From contig WTXG01000032.1 of the NCBI GenBank assembly GCA_022496185.1, positions 230,412 to 294,411 of the forward strand: a stretch of 64,000 bases of DNA, given 5' to 3'. Positions 46,479-57,535 of this stretch are shown here, piece by piece. Source of the stretch: Multifurca ochricompacta. Its lineage: Eukaryota > Basidiomycota > Agaricomycetes > Russulales > Russulaceae. Within the stretch, counting starts at the first letter, position 1. Each line of letters opens with the position of its first letter. A program made the position numbers and the translations under genes. The notes beneath the pieces were generated by a model. That model searched no databases, was not told the DNA's origin, and worked only from the letters and a program-made list of their open reading frames with translations.

Positions 46479-48960
46479 ATGATGGAATCAAAACCCCCTT
46501 GGACCGTTCACCCACCTCGTTTGGGCGCGAAATTCCAATCCCTTTGACTCCGGAAGCAGATGTTCCTCAGGGCGTGCCAAAGGACTGGAAGTTCTGGTGC
46601 ATCATTTTCTCCCTTGCCCTATCCGTCCTCTTGACCGCCGTCGAATTTGTGAGTTTTTTGTTCTCTTTCTCTCTCTCTCTCTCTCGGTTGAGCTCCCCAG
46701 AAAGGGGGAAGGGGGGGTGGGAAAGGGGGATAATGAATCTCAAAAAAAAACAAACACTTAAAAGACTTCTTACTTTTTATTCAGACTGCTATAGGGGCGG
46801 CCCTACCTACCATCGTACATGATTTGAAGGGAAAGCAATTTATATGGGTTGGTTCTGCGTATGCTTTGGGCTCTACAGCCCTTGTGCCTCTTTGTGGTGG
46901 ACTCACACAGGTGGGTGGGGATAATCAACCCCTTTGGGAAATTAAAATTCAAACATAATTGATTGTGCTTACGCGAGATCAGATAATTGGGCGTCGAGCG
47001 ATCATGCTGCTCGCACTTCTCCTTTTCGCAGTCGGAAGTGCCATTTGTGGTCCTGCCTCGAGTATGAACATGCTCATCGCCGGAAGGAGTGAGTGCTTAT
47101 CGTTTCCCTTTCTTCTTCTTCTATAAATCCCTATATCCTCCTCCTCCTCTCCTCCTCCTCCTCCTCCTCCTCCTCCTCCTCCACCTCATCGGATCATCTA
47201 ATAATCATTTTCCATATAGCCGTACAGGGGTTAGGAGCCGGCGCAATCACTTCGTCCGTGCAGATTATGTTGTCCGATCTCGTCACACTTCGCGAACGTG
47301 GAACCTTTAGCGGCCTTATGGCCCTGTGAGAACTTGCTTTTCTTTTCTTCCCTTTCAACTTCATTAATACCCACAACACACACACAGTTCTTGGGCCGTC
47401 GGTGGTGGTGTTGGTCCAGTTATCGGAGGTTCCTTGGCTCAGAGTGGCAATTGGTATGCTCGCTCCTTTGCTAATCTACACCCGATCGTTTCTCAACACC
47501 CTTTTTTTTGATTACAGGAGGTGGTTGTTCTGTAGGTGTCACCTCCTGGTGATGATGTTGCCCAGTGAGATAAACAATATATACAGATCTGAACCTTCCG
47601 ATATGCGCGTTCAATGCGACACTGGTTCTTCTTTTCATGCGTCTGAAGACACCATATGCACTCTTAAAGAGAAACTTAGTAGAATGGACTTTATGTAAGG
47701 TTATATGATTTTCTGGGTTTACTTAATCTGACGTGTTATAAAGCGGAAACATTCTTATCACGGGTTCCACGACTTCCACGGTGATTGGACTGACATGGGG
47801 AGGTGTCCAATTCGCGTGGTCTTCCGCCTCGGTACTTGTGCCTTTGATCATCGGTCTCGTCGGCCTTGGTGTTTTCATCATCTATGAAATCTACTTGTGC
47901 AAACCACCAGTTGTGAGTTTTCTTGTACTCATAGAACAATCGCTATTAGATTGTACCGCTGACATATCTCCCCAAGGTTCCCATTCTGTTTCGACTGGAC
48001 TGGACAGGTATCAGTGGCTATCTGCAACAGTTTATAATGGCCATGGTGCTTGCATCCTTAAGTTGTGCGTAAGATCTCCGCTGATTCGGATATCACTTCC
48101 GCGGGATAAAGCTGACGACGTCCACTCACTGCCAGACTGGTACGTGATCTTCTTCGAAGCATGCAAGGACAAATCTCCCACTGGAGCCGGTGTCGATATC
48201 TTTGGGTTGTCCTATAGCATCAGCCTTATCGCAATCGTCGCAGGCGTAGTCGTTAAGAAGACGGGAAAATACTTAATCCCGACATACGTCGGTTGGGTTC
48301 TCATGGTCATTGGCGCCGGCCTATTGACAACTATCGAAGTGGACACCACGATCGCCAAGTCTGTCGGATTTCAGCTGGTCATCGGTAGTGGGATTGGGAC
48401 CATTTACGTGGCTTCCATATTCCCTATTTTGGCTTCTATCCCAGTCACGCAGACTGCCCCAGCGATGGCACTTTATGTCTTTTCGCGTAATTTTGGTCAG
48501 GTCAGTCCTGTCGTCGTCAAATCCGCTCTTACTACGACCTTTCCGGTGCAAGCAGTGCTGATGGTGTTGGAACGCAGATCTGGGGCGTCACTATTGGAGG
48601 AGCCATCCTACAAAACGAATTGAAGCGAACGCTTCCCGCAGCTTTCATTGCTCATTCCCGCAGGGTGTGGAGATCGCGTATGCAACAATCCCGATTATCC
48701 CGTCGTTACAAGAACCATTCAAAGATCAAGTGCGGGACATGTTCGGGGAGGCGCTCGAGGTCGTTTGGCAGGTTGTGCTCGGAATCACATTTGTTGGGTT
48801 CCTCTGCAGTCTTGGTATACGTCAGTATCACTTGCACACGAACATAGATGAGAACTGGGGTAGGCAGGACATGCCGGTTGACCGCTGGTCGTCGCCTAAT
48901 CTGGAACCGTCGGGGCAGCTGAGCAGAGATCTGTGTTCGGGAGATGCGGAAGCGATATAA
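46479..48960 (+). pseudogene. MFS transporter copy 2, three single-base frameshifts
   Basis: It has the same eleven-exon plan as copy 1: 46479-46648, 46785-46910, 46983-47088, 47220-47325, 47388-47453, 47518-47531, 47587-47694, 47744-47912, 47977-48064, 48136-48500 and 48578-48960. Splice sites and conserved motifs are kept. One base is missing in exon 1 (C5 run 46494-46498), one in exon 7 (at 47660, GCACTC against GCAACTC in copy 1) and one in exon 11 (at 48654, CTCATTCC against CTCAATTCC). With the three bases the exon lengths would all be in phase. It may be a young pseudogene, or an intact gene with sequencing errors. Exons 1-3 and 9-11 have clearly diverged from copy 1. Confidence 0.8.
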
Positions 48961-49550
48961 TATGACTGACTAAAGGCATTCGCCCGCCCATGGAGAATCA
49001 GGACAAGACGGGAAAGGTTAGCGTATCGCTTTGGGTTCCCGGGAGTGTACAGATGTGACCTTCCTCACCCCTAGGGAGAAGAGAAGGGCACAAGCCCCGC
49101 GCGTTCCAGGCTTGCCCCTGGTTTCCTCCTTTCACGCCTTTTTTTTTTTGGGTTTTACTCAACTGTGCTTTAACAATTTTAATTTCCTTTGGGGTTATAT
49201 ACTCATCCTACAAAATCTTTTATATATACTGCCTCGCTTTGGCGGTTGTTGCACTTCTCTTATGAAATTTACCTTCGGTATAGTCTATATAGTCTATATA
49301 TTTCGTGTATTTGTGAGTAATCAGGTCTCGGTCGACTTCTTGGATGACTCTTTGGATGTAACGTTGGTGTAGCGCGTGTGAAAGTGTCGGGCGACGCGCT
49401 CGTTCGGAAGGAGGATAAATCCAGGCGCCAGCAAAGCGTTACTGGCCTGGGAACTTTCTTGTCGTCGTTCACCCACGATACGGAAGGACGGGGGACTTCA
49501 ACATGTGTTGGGGAAGGCCTAACCCACCGCTTCCAAAAACAAGGATACGT
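48961..49550. other. Intergenic between MFS copy 2 and the tandem array
   Basis: No gene recognised. Holds the 3' region of MFS copy 2. The array similarity begins abruptly at about 49551. Confidence 0.5.
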
Positions 49551-49975
49551 TACGTTCAAAAACAGACAAATAGGCCACTGGGTCGATCTCGCGGACCAGA
49601 CGGGAAAAAAAAATAGAAAAAAAAAAAAAAATTACGGAACATAACTCCTAGCGCAGCCCTGACCACAGGAAGAATCATGATACTGTACATATACCACTGG
49701 TAGGAGAAAACGAAAGCGATACTTAGAATACTGGGATCAGACAGAGACTGGTAGACGAAAATCAATCCTTCTTCTTCCATCGTCACGACCACCGCTAGGG
49801 ATGAGTCCATCCTCCGTTCTCACATATGGCACGCCGGGGTAGGGGGGGGGGGGGGAATAGTTTATACTAACTGCTCCAAAGGAGTCGCTCGGTCAGTCAT
49901 TTATCACGTTGCATACAGGAAAAAGGAAAATTAGGCGGTGGTGGCGGTGGTGTGGACACACAAAATACGCACTTT

Positions 49976-50240
49976 TTAGCTGGGAGAATCTCCGGCTCGG
50001 CCTCTCGGGATAATAGAATGTATAATGACGTCCACATCGTCCCTGGAAGTCTCTTGATGAGCAGCTCCAGCCCACAGCTTCCCGTCTGTTCAAGTGCACA
50101 GTTTGAATCAGTATTGAATAGGGTGGAAGTCAGGATAGGGAGGGAAGGGAAGACGGGGACGTACTATTACGTTTCACGGAGATGGCACCTACCACGACGA
50201 CAGTGGAAAGGAGGACGGAGAAGATCAATGAGGTGCGCAT
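49976..50240 (-). CDS. Secreted peptide precursor, array copy 1
   Basis: Two exons on the minus strand, 50240-50165 and 50085-49976, with a GTACGT donor and CAG acceptor, give 61 aa. The start MRTSLIFSVLLSTVVVVGA is a clean signal peptide. It is followed by ISVKR, with Lys-Arg for a Kex2-like protease, and then a Cys-free tail containing KLWAGAAHQETSRDDVDV. The C-terminus here is IIHSIIPRGRAGDSPS, which arises from a 7-base insertion relative to copies 2 and 3. Splice positions and frame up to the insertion are conserved in all four copies, which argues for a real gene. A TATA box lies 132-138 bp upstream. The function is unknown; it could yield a secreted peptide of about 35 aa. Confidence 0.65.
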
Positions 50241-50371
50241 CGTGTTTCTTTTTCGACAGTTATCGTACCCGTGATTGGTGGGTTAAAGAAGAGTTCTCTG
50301 GTGTGTGTTGAAATAATCTAATCTACACAAAGGTGTTGAATTCTCTGTCGGCTGCATTTTGGCTTGGGAGT

Positions 50372-50378
50372 TCTTATA
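50372..50378 (-). promoter_or_regulatory. TATA box of peptide gene copy 1
   Basis: TATAAGA on the minus strand, inside the conserved block CTCTATAAGAACTCCC found in all four units at the same distance from the peptide ATG. Confidence 0.55.
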
Positions 50379-51163
50379 GAGCCAGTGGGCAAAGGTTATT
50401 AAACCAAAAATCACCGTTTTGCCTCCTCCCTCCCTTTGTGGAACCTTAAGTCCGCTTGAATCAGGAGAATCGACTTTCTGATTGTTGTTTTTATCAAACC
50501 TAAACAAAACTTGAAGAGGTACCCATAAATAGGCGAAAGAAAGAGAAATAAAGCGATAAATGCGTTGAGCATGACAAGCTTACTTCTTGATGATCTTTCT
50601 ACTGTGATGTGATTTTGGAGTTTGGTGTGCGCTACTTACGGACCATTTTCCAAAGACCATTCCCAGGTAGTGATGGAAGGAAGGATCGTCCATGTGTGCA
50701 CGCGTGCGAAATAGCCGTTTGTTCCTCGTTGAATTAGGTAACAAGGAACTTGGAACAATCCTTCCCACCTGCCAGTGGTTCCGGGGCATTGCCTCTTATC
50801 ATCCTCATACGTTATGGGGAACGGCGCACAGCTGTTCTTAAATAATCCATTGATTGTCCTTACCAGGGCAGGGCCATCATCCCAGGAGAATAGTGCGATC
50901 ATCAAGTTTTTGCACTGTCTCTCAACTTTTCAATTTTTATTTTAAGGTTTTCAATCTGCTTCTCCCAGAGTCACGTGGTCACTATATTCTCAAAAGCTTC
51001 CCAGAAGTCTTTGAAATCCCTACTGTGCAATTTAGTGAGTAGATGATGGATGAGAGAGGGTGTTTGAAGTAAAGGTAAGCTGCAATCTGCACCCCCGATT
51101 TCAATGGTCTCTCTAGGGGTGCCCTACTCGGCGACGACATTCCAACTATGACCCTCATGCCTC

Positions 51164-51343
51164 TCATAGATCATACTGCGGTGGCCTCGGGAGGCTTCTT
51201 GTATGCACCGAACTCAATTTCCCCTCCAAGGTGTCAACAACAATCTTGGCCTGGCACGCCACTAGGATCATGCATATAATGTTAATCGCGACAAGGACAA
51301 TGGCGGCGTAAGCCATTTTGTTTATGGGTTTCTCGATGGTCAT
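51164..51343 (-). CDS. Short single-pass membrane protein, array copy 1, N-terminally truncated
   Basis: It is 59 aa on the minus strand, starting MTIEKPINKMAYAAIVLVA. One hydrophobic helix (about residues 12-30) precedes a short tail ending in SLPRPPQYDL and a TGA. The full-length version in unit 4 begins 31 residues earlier. Here the upstream part is replaced by a pol-like fragment on the other strand, and a stop precedes this Met. The final stop is shared by all three copies, which argues against a further exon. The LPRP tail resembles tails I associate with small Agaricomycete membrane proteins; that is weak inference. Confidence 0.5.
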   Translation of the reverse strand: MTIEKPINKMAYAAIVLVAINIICMILVACQAKIVVDTLEGKLSSVHTRSLPRPPQYDL

Positions 51344-51439
51344 TGCTCCCCTCGTTGAGCTTCTCTAGAGGAGGACCTTTCCAGCATCAGAGACAGCATA
51401 ACCAAAAGCCACGTCACGTCCGCCAGAGCATTCGAGCAA

Positions 51440-51721
51440 AAGCATGCTCATACCTTCAGGACCAACTCCTTTAATCCAGGAGATTTGGTCTTGGTTTCAA
51501 ATTCAGTGGCTGCGAACGACTTGGGCAATCGGTATTGTCAAAAGATCTCGAAATGGTGCTTATTGAGTTGCGGAACTGGATGGTGCCATCTCTTGACTAT
51601 GCTTCCGCCTGTTCCCTATCACTCCCAAACACATGCACACACTCCACTTAAGGACTTTGTCACCCCGGAAGATCTCACCGCTATCATTGACAACCCTGAC
51701 ACCAAAGACAATGAAGCTTGA
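51440..51721 (+). pseudogene. Retroelement pol C-terminal fragment in array unit 1
   Basis: The frame starts near HAHTFRTNSFNPGDLVLV and ends with PEDLTAIIDNP before a TGA, with PYHSQTHAHTPLKDF between. It resembles the extreme C-terminus of Ty3-type pol proteins (the NPGDLVLVRN motif followed by a PYHSR-like end). It is not from the elements at 1-15943. A copy is in unit 3 (57250-57535). Confidence 0.5.
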
Positions 51722-52898
51722 CTGAGGACGGTCACGATTTTAACCCCCTGGGAGGTGTAGGAATAGCCTGAGCTCTGAGCCTGAAACCATCCACCTCGGC
51801 CCACTCCAACCTGCCTTACCTTCTCACACCTTCAACCCACTTTATCTCGAATGTCACCACTTCTGGCTGGACCAGTTTGCTCTCTTCATTAAAAGTTCTG
51901 ATAATAAAGATTCTGACATTAATTCGACCTTAGTTACCGACTGTCTATGATACGGTATAAATTCGATCGTTGCATAGCACGAAAACATTATTTAGCATCT
52001 TGAGACCGTTTGCGTTCTGGGCCGCCTGCCCGCTCATTCCCTTACATCCGGTTTCGTCCTTAGCTCACTTATATCTCGCCTCTCACAGTTTTAACCTAAC
52101 CGCACTTCTCTTAGGTCTCTCTATAGTATATAAAGGTAAATACTTGCTTGTAGTAGGATCAGCCAGCAGAAGTAGAATCAGATGGTCATTCTATCTCTGT
52201 CTCACTGAGTATTAGCAACTATCTTGATGACGACAAGCACAAAGGTCAAACGGAACCAGCAGCAGCGAGCCAGCAAAAGTCTTTGACGTATTTGACACAT
52301 CGGCACATTCGACGCATCTAGTATTTCGACGTATCAGCACTATCAACGTTTTCGGCATCCATCGGTTATCATCAACATCAAACATTTCTTCTCTTCTCTC
52401 TCTCTCTCGCGGAATCTCTCTCCGCAACGAACTCACACGGTCTTGCGATCGTATATTACGTTCAAAAACAGACAGATTGGCCACTGGCAATAAAATACTT
52501 GGAAGTGGGTCGATCTTGCGGTCCGGTCAGGAAAAAAATGATTAATACAGAACATGATTCCTAGCGCGGCTGACCACAGGAAGAATCATGATACTGTATA
52601 TACCGCTGGCAGGAGACAACGAAAGTGAAACTAGAAATGAAATACTGGGATCAGACAGAGATTGGCAGGCGAATCAATCCATCTTCTTCCCTCGTCACGA
52701 CCACCACTACGGATGAGTCCATCCTCCGCTCTCACATATGTCACGCTGGGGTAGGGGGGGGAGGGGGGGGGGGCAATGGTTTATACTAACTGTTCCAAAG
52801 GAGTCGCTCGGTCAGTCATCCATAACGTTGCGTACAGGAAAAAGGAAGATGGGCGGTGGTGGTGTGTGTGTGTGTGGATACACATACAATACGTACTT

Positions 52899-53159
52899 CT
52901 AAGCTGGGAGAATCTCCGGCTGGGCCTCTCGGGAGAATAGAGTGACGTCCACATCATCCCTGGAAGTCTCTTGATGAGCAGTTCCAGCCCACAGATTCCC
53001 CTCTGTTCAAGTGCACACAATTTGAATCAGTATTGAATAGGGTGGAAGTCAGGGTAGGGAGGGAAGGAGTAAAGCGGACGTACCACCACGTTTCACGGGG
53101 GCGGCACCTACCATGACAACAGTGGAAAGGAGGATGGAGAAGATCAATGAGGTGCGCAT
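52899..53159 (-). CDS. Secreted peptide precursor, array copy 2
   Basis: Exons 53159-53084 and 53002-52899 on the minus strand give 59 aa. The signal peptide MRTSLIFSILLSTVVMVGA is followed by APVKR, with the Kex2-type Lys-Arg, then GEGNLWAGTAHQETSRDD. The C-terminus is SREAQPEILPA, shared with copy 3. The intron (GTACGT...CAG) begins after the first base of a codon, as in all copies. Substitutions against copies 1 and 3 keep the frame. This form without the 7-base insertion may be the ancestral one. Confidence 0.68.
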
Positions 53160-53287
53160 CGTGTTTCTTTCTCGACAGTTATTGTATACCCGTGATTAGT
53201 GGGTTAAAGAATTCTCTGGTGTGTTGAAATAATCTAATCCACACAAAGGTGTTGAATTCTCTGTTGGCTGCATTTTGGCTTGGGAGT

Positions 53288-53294
53288 TCTTATA
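53288..53294 (-). promoter_or_regulatory. TATA box of peptide gene copy 2
   Basis: TATAAGA on the minus strand, same conserved block and spacing as in units 1, 3 and 4. Confidence 0.55.
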
Positions 53295-53694
53295 GAGCCA
53301 GTGGGCAAAGGTTATTAAACCAAAAATTATCGTTTTGCCTTCCCCCCCCCCCCCTCCCACCTTTGTGGAACCTTAAGTCCGCTTGAATCAGGAGAATCGA
53401 CTTTCTGATTGTTGTTTTTATCAAACCTAAACAAAACTTGAAGAGGTACCCATAAATAGGCGAAAGAAAGAAAAGTAAGGCGATAAATGTGTTGAGCCAT
53501 GACAAGCTTACTTCTTGATGATCTTTCTACTGTGATGTGATTTTGGAGTTTGGTGTGCGCTACTTACGGATCATTTTCCAAAGACCATTCCCAGGTTATG
53601 ATGGAAGGAAGGATCGTGCAGCCGTTTGTTTCTTGTTGAATTAGGTGACATGGAACTTGGAACAACCCTTTTTACAAAATCCGATTCACCCAGC

Positions 53695-55077
53695 CCAGCA
53701 CATCGTGACGCACCACGTGATGTACATACAGAGACAAACAATATGAAAAGCGTGCAAGCCAATCGTCTCATCACCAGACCCTCTTGTCACCGGAACCCCC
53801 GGTCTCCTATCCATCGAATCAACGCAGGTAACAGCCGTTACATTAGCTCGTGTGGCTTCTTTTGGGGGCAGTCACGAGATAAGTGTCCCTTTCGCAAGCA
53901 GTAGAAGCACAATCCTTCATGTCTACAGTGTTCTTTATTATCGTACGTGTCGAATGGTGTTCACGTCCATGGTATTCAGATCACGTTGTGGTATTAATTG
54001 TTGGCTTTGAATGTTTGCAGGCCGGTGCTAGAATGGTTGATCGTTAGTGGGACGTGGTGTTTTACCACGAAGGCCTTGGATGAGAATGAAGTTCTTTTGT
54101 TGAGTCTGAGCTGCCTTCTGCCATTGTGCGAGTGTCGTTGGGGAGTGTCGTTGAATATTCAACATTCTTCGGCCAATTGACCCTGTAGTCCCTGAGCAAA
54201 GAGACCCGTTATGCTGGGATCGTCGGGATGGATACCGGCTCGTTGGATTAAAATATTGAAGGTGGTGATGAATTTGTTGATGCATCCATCTTTCATTCGC
54301 AATTTTTGTACAGTGTCGTAGGCTTGTACTTTCATTGTTCAACTGCATGGTGTCACAGGACATGGAGCTGATATTAGTTGTCTGGCAAAGGATGTTCGAC
54401 ATGTAGAGAGAAGACAGGAACACGATGACCATGCACCTGGGCCCGCGCTGGTGATCGTGACCCCTGGCCAATGAGGAGTCACGGGCTTGTGACCTCACAG
54501 AACACCATGGGATATCAAATCCGAGGTAAGATCTTAAATTCAGATGATGATATTTGACATCTTAGAAGACTGAGGTTCTAAACTACGCAGTAGTCTATCT
54601 TATTGGGATATGCGTTTTAGAATTATTTTTTTTTGGAATCGAGTTTAATTACGCGCTTGCGGGACGGTGCCCAATCGCGCGGCCACATCCGGGTACAATG
54701 TGACTACTAATACTACAAACAAAGAGTGGGAGCGACAGGGATATATCATGGTGGAAAACCCATAAGGAAAAACCAGTATAGTAGAGTAGAGTAGTATGCG
54801 TTTTGGAACGTGAATGTTGTAAATGATTAAACGCGTATAGTAGTTGTTGGTCCGGGCCGACATCTCCGGTATCTATCTGTGCTGTGGCTGCTATTCCAAT
54901 ACATAATACAGCTTGGATATTTTATTCTACATTTAAAAAATGGTTTCCTGCTGTCAACACCCTAAACTGAAATACACGACCCCAATGCAGATAGCTATGA
55001 GGCGGGCTCAGAAGTGAGGCGCGTTACATGATGTTTGTCTCTGTATGTACATCACGTGATGCGTCACAATGTACTGG
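53695..55077. mobile_element. Insertion with 46-bp terminal inverted repeats in unit 2
   Basis: Left end 53695-53740 (CCAGCACATCGTGACGCACC...) and right end 55032-55077 are inverted repeats with only about four mismatches over 46 bp. The ends include the palindrome ATCACGTGAT. The interior (1.29 kb) has no transposase. It does contain a minus-strand gag remnant. It replaces the part of the unit that holds the membrane protein in other units. It may be a non-autonomous DNA transposon or a rearranged segment; no clear target duplication was found. Confidence 0.5.
53850..54500 (-). pseudogene. Retroelement gag remnant with zinc knuckle
   Basis: On the minus strand a CCHC knuckle, CFYCLRKGHLSRDC (53909-53868), is followed by a basic PQKK. 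Upstream, a frame with PTTLAQWQKAAQTQQ resembles the end of a Ty3-type gag. The frames are disrupted. It lies inside the inverted-repeat insertion. Confidence 0.55.
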
Positions 55078-55745
55078 TTCAACTCAAATGATTATTCTAT
55101 CTCTGTCTCACTGTGATGATGACAAGCACAAAGGTCAAACGGAACCAGCAGCAGCGAGCCAGCAAAAGTCTTCGACGTATTCGACACATTGGCACATTCG
55201 ACGCGTCTAGTATTTTCGATGCATCAGCACTATTGACGTTTTTGGCATCCATCATCAACATCAAACATTTCTTCTCTTCTCTCTCTCTCTCGCGGAATCT
55301 CTCTCCGCAACGAACTCACACGGTCTCGCGATTGTACATTACGTTCAAAAACAGACAAATTGACCACTGGTTCGATCTCACGGACCAGACGGGAAAAAAA
55401 AATTAATACAGAGCATGACTCCTAGCGCGGCTGACCACAGGAAGAATCATGATGCTGTATATACCACTGGCAGGAGACAACGAAAGCGAAACTTAGAAAT
55501 GAAATACTGGGATCAGACAGAGACTGGTAGACGAATCCACCTTCTTCCCTCGTCACGACCACCACTAGGAATGAGTCCATCCTCCGCTCTCACATATGGC
55601 ACGCCGGGGTAGGGGGGGGGAAATGGTTTATACTAACTGTTCTAAAGGAGTCGCTCGGTCAGTCATTTATCACGTTGCAAACAGGAAAAAGCAAAATTGG
55701 GCAGTGGTGGTGGTGGTGGTGTGGACACACACACAATACGTACTT

Positions 55746-56004
55746 CTAAGCTGGGAGAATCTCCGGCTGGGCCTCTCGGGATAATAGAATGACGTCTGCA
55801 TCGTCCCTGGAAGTCTCTTGATGAGCGGCTCCAGCCCACAGCTTCCCGTCTGTTCAAGTGCACAGTTTGAATCAGTATTGAATAGGGTGGAAGTCAGGAT
55901 AGGGAGGGAAGGGAAGACGGGGACATACTATTACGTTTCACGGGGACGGCACCTACCACGACAACAGTGGAAAGGAGGACGTAGAAGATCAATGAGGTGC
56001 GCAT
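55746..56004 (-). CDS. Secreted peptide precursor, array copy 3
   Basis: Exons 56004-55929 and 55849-55746 on the minus strand give 59 aa. The signal peptide MRTSLIFYVLLSTVVVVGA is followed by VPVKR, then NNGKLWAGAAHQETSRDD and the end SREAQPEILPA. The donor is GTATGT here and GTACGT elsewhere, both good fungal donors. The TATA box is about 145 bp upstream. Confidence 0.68.
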
Positions 56005-56148
56005 CGTGTTTCTTTCTCGACAGTTATCGTATACCCGTGATTGGTGGGTTAAAGAAGAGTTCTCTTGTGTGTGTTGAAATAATCTAATTCCACAGAAAGG
56101 TGTTGAATTCTCTGTCAGCTGCATTTTGGCTTGGGAGTTCTTATAGAG

Positions 56149-56155
56149 CCAGTGG
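56149..56155 (-). promoter_or_regulatory. TATA box of peptide gene copy 3
   Basis: TATAAGA on the minus strand in the shared block before the peptide gene. Confidence 0.55.
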
Positions 56156-56979
56156 GCAAAAGTTATTAAACCAAAAATCATCGTTTTGCCTCCCCCCTCC
56201 CCCCCTCCCACCTTTGTGGAACCTTAAGTCCGCTTGAATCAGGAGAATCAACTTTCTGATTGCCGTTTTAACTTGAAGAGGTACCCATAAATAGGCGAAA
56301 GAAAGAAAAATAAAGTGATAAATGTGTTGAGCCATGACAAGCTACTCTTGATGATCTTTCTACTGTGATGTGAATTTGGAGTTTGGTGTGCGCTACTTAC
56401 GGCCATTTCCCAAACACCATTCCCAGGTGATGATGGAAGGAAGGATTGTGCATGCGTACACGCGTGCGAAATAGCCGTTTGTTCCTTGTTGAACTAGGTG
56501 ACATGGAACTTGGAACAATCCTTTTCACTTGCCAGTGGTTCTGCCAGTTGTGTTACGTCAACGCTCAATGGCTGTACATTTAGTTTATTAATTATTTAAT
56601 TATTTTCTTTCTCTTGCTTCATATACGTTATAGGGAACGGTGCACGGCTATTTGTAAATAATCCATTGATTGTCCTTACCAAGGCAGGGCCATCATATCT
56701 CAGGAGGGTAGTGGGAACATCAAGTTTTTGCTCTGTCTCTCAACTTCTCCAAGAGTCACATGGTCACTATATTCTCAAAAGCTTCCCAAAAGTCTTTGAA
56801 AAAGGTATTGGTCCCTATTACAGCCAACTGTGCAATTAAGTGAGCAGATGATGCCAGCGGATGAAGGAGGGTGTTTGAAGTAAAGGTTAGCTGCAATACA
56901 ATCTGCACCCCCGATTTCAATGGTCTCTCTAGGGGTGCCCTACTCGGCAACGACATTCCAACTATGACCCTCATGCCTC

Positions 56980-57159
56980 TCATAGACCATACTGCGGTGG
57001 CCTCGGGAGACTTCTTGTATCGACCGAACTCAATTTCCCCTCCAAGGTGTCAACAACAATCTTGGCCTGGCACGCCACTAGGATCATGCATATAATGTTA
57101 ATCGCGACAAGGACAATGGTGGCGTAAGCCATTTTGTTTATGGGTTTCTCGATGGTCAT
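56980..57159 (-). CDS. Short single-pass membrane protein, array copy 3, N-terminally truncated
   Basis: It is 59 aa from MTIEKPINKMAYATIVLVA to SLPRPPQYGL. The frame is open further upstream to 57339, but that part is antisense to the pol fragment and is probably not natural. It is otherwise nearly identical to residues 32-90 of the complete copy in unit 4. It may be a transcribed remnant rather than a working gene. Confidence 0.5.
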   Translation of the reverse strand: MTIEKPINKMAYATIVLVAINIICMILVACQAKIVVDTLEGKLSSVDTRSLPRPPQYGL

Positions 57160-57249
57160 TGCTCCCCTCGTTGAGCTTCTCTGGAGGAGGACCTTGCCAG
57201 CATCAGAGACAGCATAACCAAAAGCCACGTCACGTCCACCAGAGCATTC

Positions 57250-57535
57250 GAGCAAAAGCATGCTCATACCTTCAGGACCAACTCCTTTAATCCAAATGGT
57301 CTTGGTTCCAAATTCAGTGGCTGCGAACGACTTGGACAATCGGTGTTGTCAAAAGATCTCGAAATGGTGCTTATTGACATGCGGAACTGGATGGCGCCGT
57401 CTCTCCGAGTCGACTACAGTATGCTTCTGCCTTGTTCCCTATCACTCCCAAACACATGCACACACTCCACTTAAAGACTTGGAAGATCTCACCGCTATCA
57501 TTGACAACCCTGTCATCAAAGACAATGAAACTTGA
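57250..57535 (+). pseudogene. Retroelement pol C-terminal fragment in array unit 3
   Basis: Copy of 51440-51721 with small differences (for example a missing stretch before EDLTAIIDNP). It directly abuts the truncated membrane protein gene in the opposite direction, as in unit 1, so the insertion happened before the unit was duplicated. Confidence 0.5.

Larger units (their letters stand above)
49551..52456. repeat. Tandem array unit 1
   Basis: First of four direct repeats that start with TACGTTCAAAAACAGAC. Shared blocks in order are the CTCACATATG block (about 49830), the peptide gene (49976-50240), its TATA box (50372), the GGAAGGAAGGAT block (about 50670), the membrane protein gene (51164-51343), the pol fragment (about 51440-51721), and a TGATACGGTA block (about 51950). 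Length is 2906 bp. Confidence 0.88.
52457..55339. repeat. Tandem array unit 2 (carries an insertion)
   Basis: Shares the left blocks and the peptide gene with the other units. After about 53680 the usual membrane-protein part is missing and an insertion with inverted repeats (53695-55077) is found. Past it the sequence returns to array-type sequence similar to the end of unit 1 (GGTCAAACGGAACCAGCAGC). Length is 2883 bp. Confidence 0.85.

Noticed and set aside
49556..49810. Minus-strand 84-codon frame starting MDSSLAVVV in unit 1
   Set aside because: The frame is not kept in the other units, and its end is a translated T run.
50580..50905. Minus-strand frames starting MPRNHWQV or MMIALFSWDDG in the array blocks
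   Set aside because: The second is broken in units 3 and 4. The first stays open in most units but has no consistent start, end or exon partner, so I do not call it a gene.
56980..57339. 119-codon frame starting MSKSFAATEFG
   Set aside because: Its N-terminal half is antisense to a pol fragment; only the part from 57159 matches the membrane protein of the other units.
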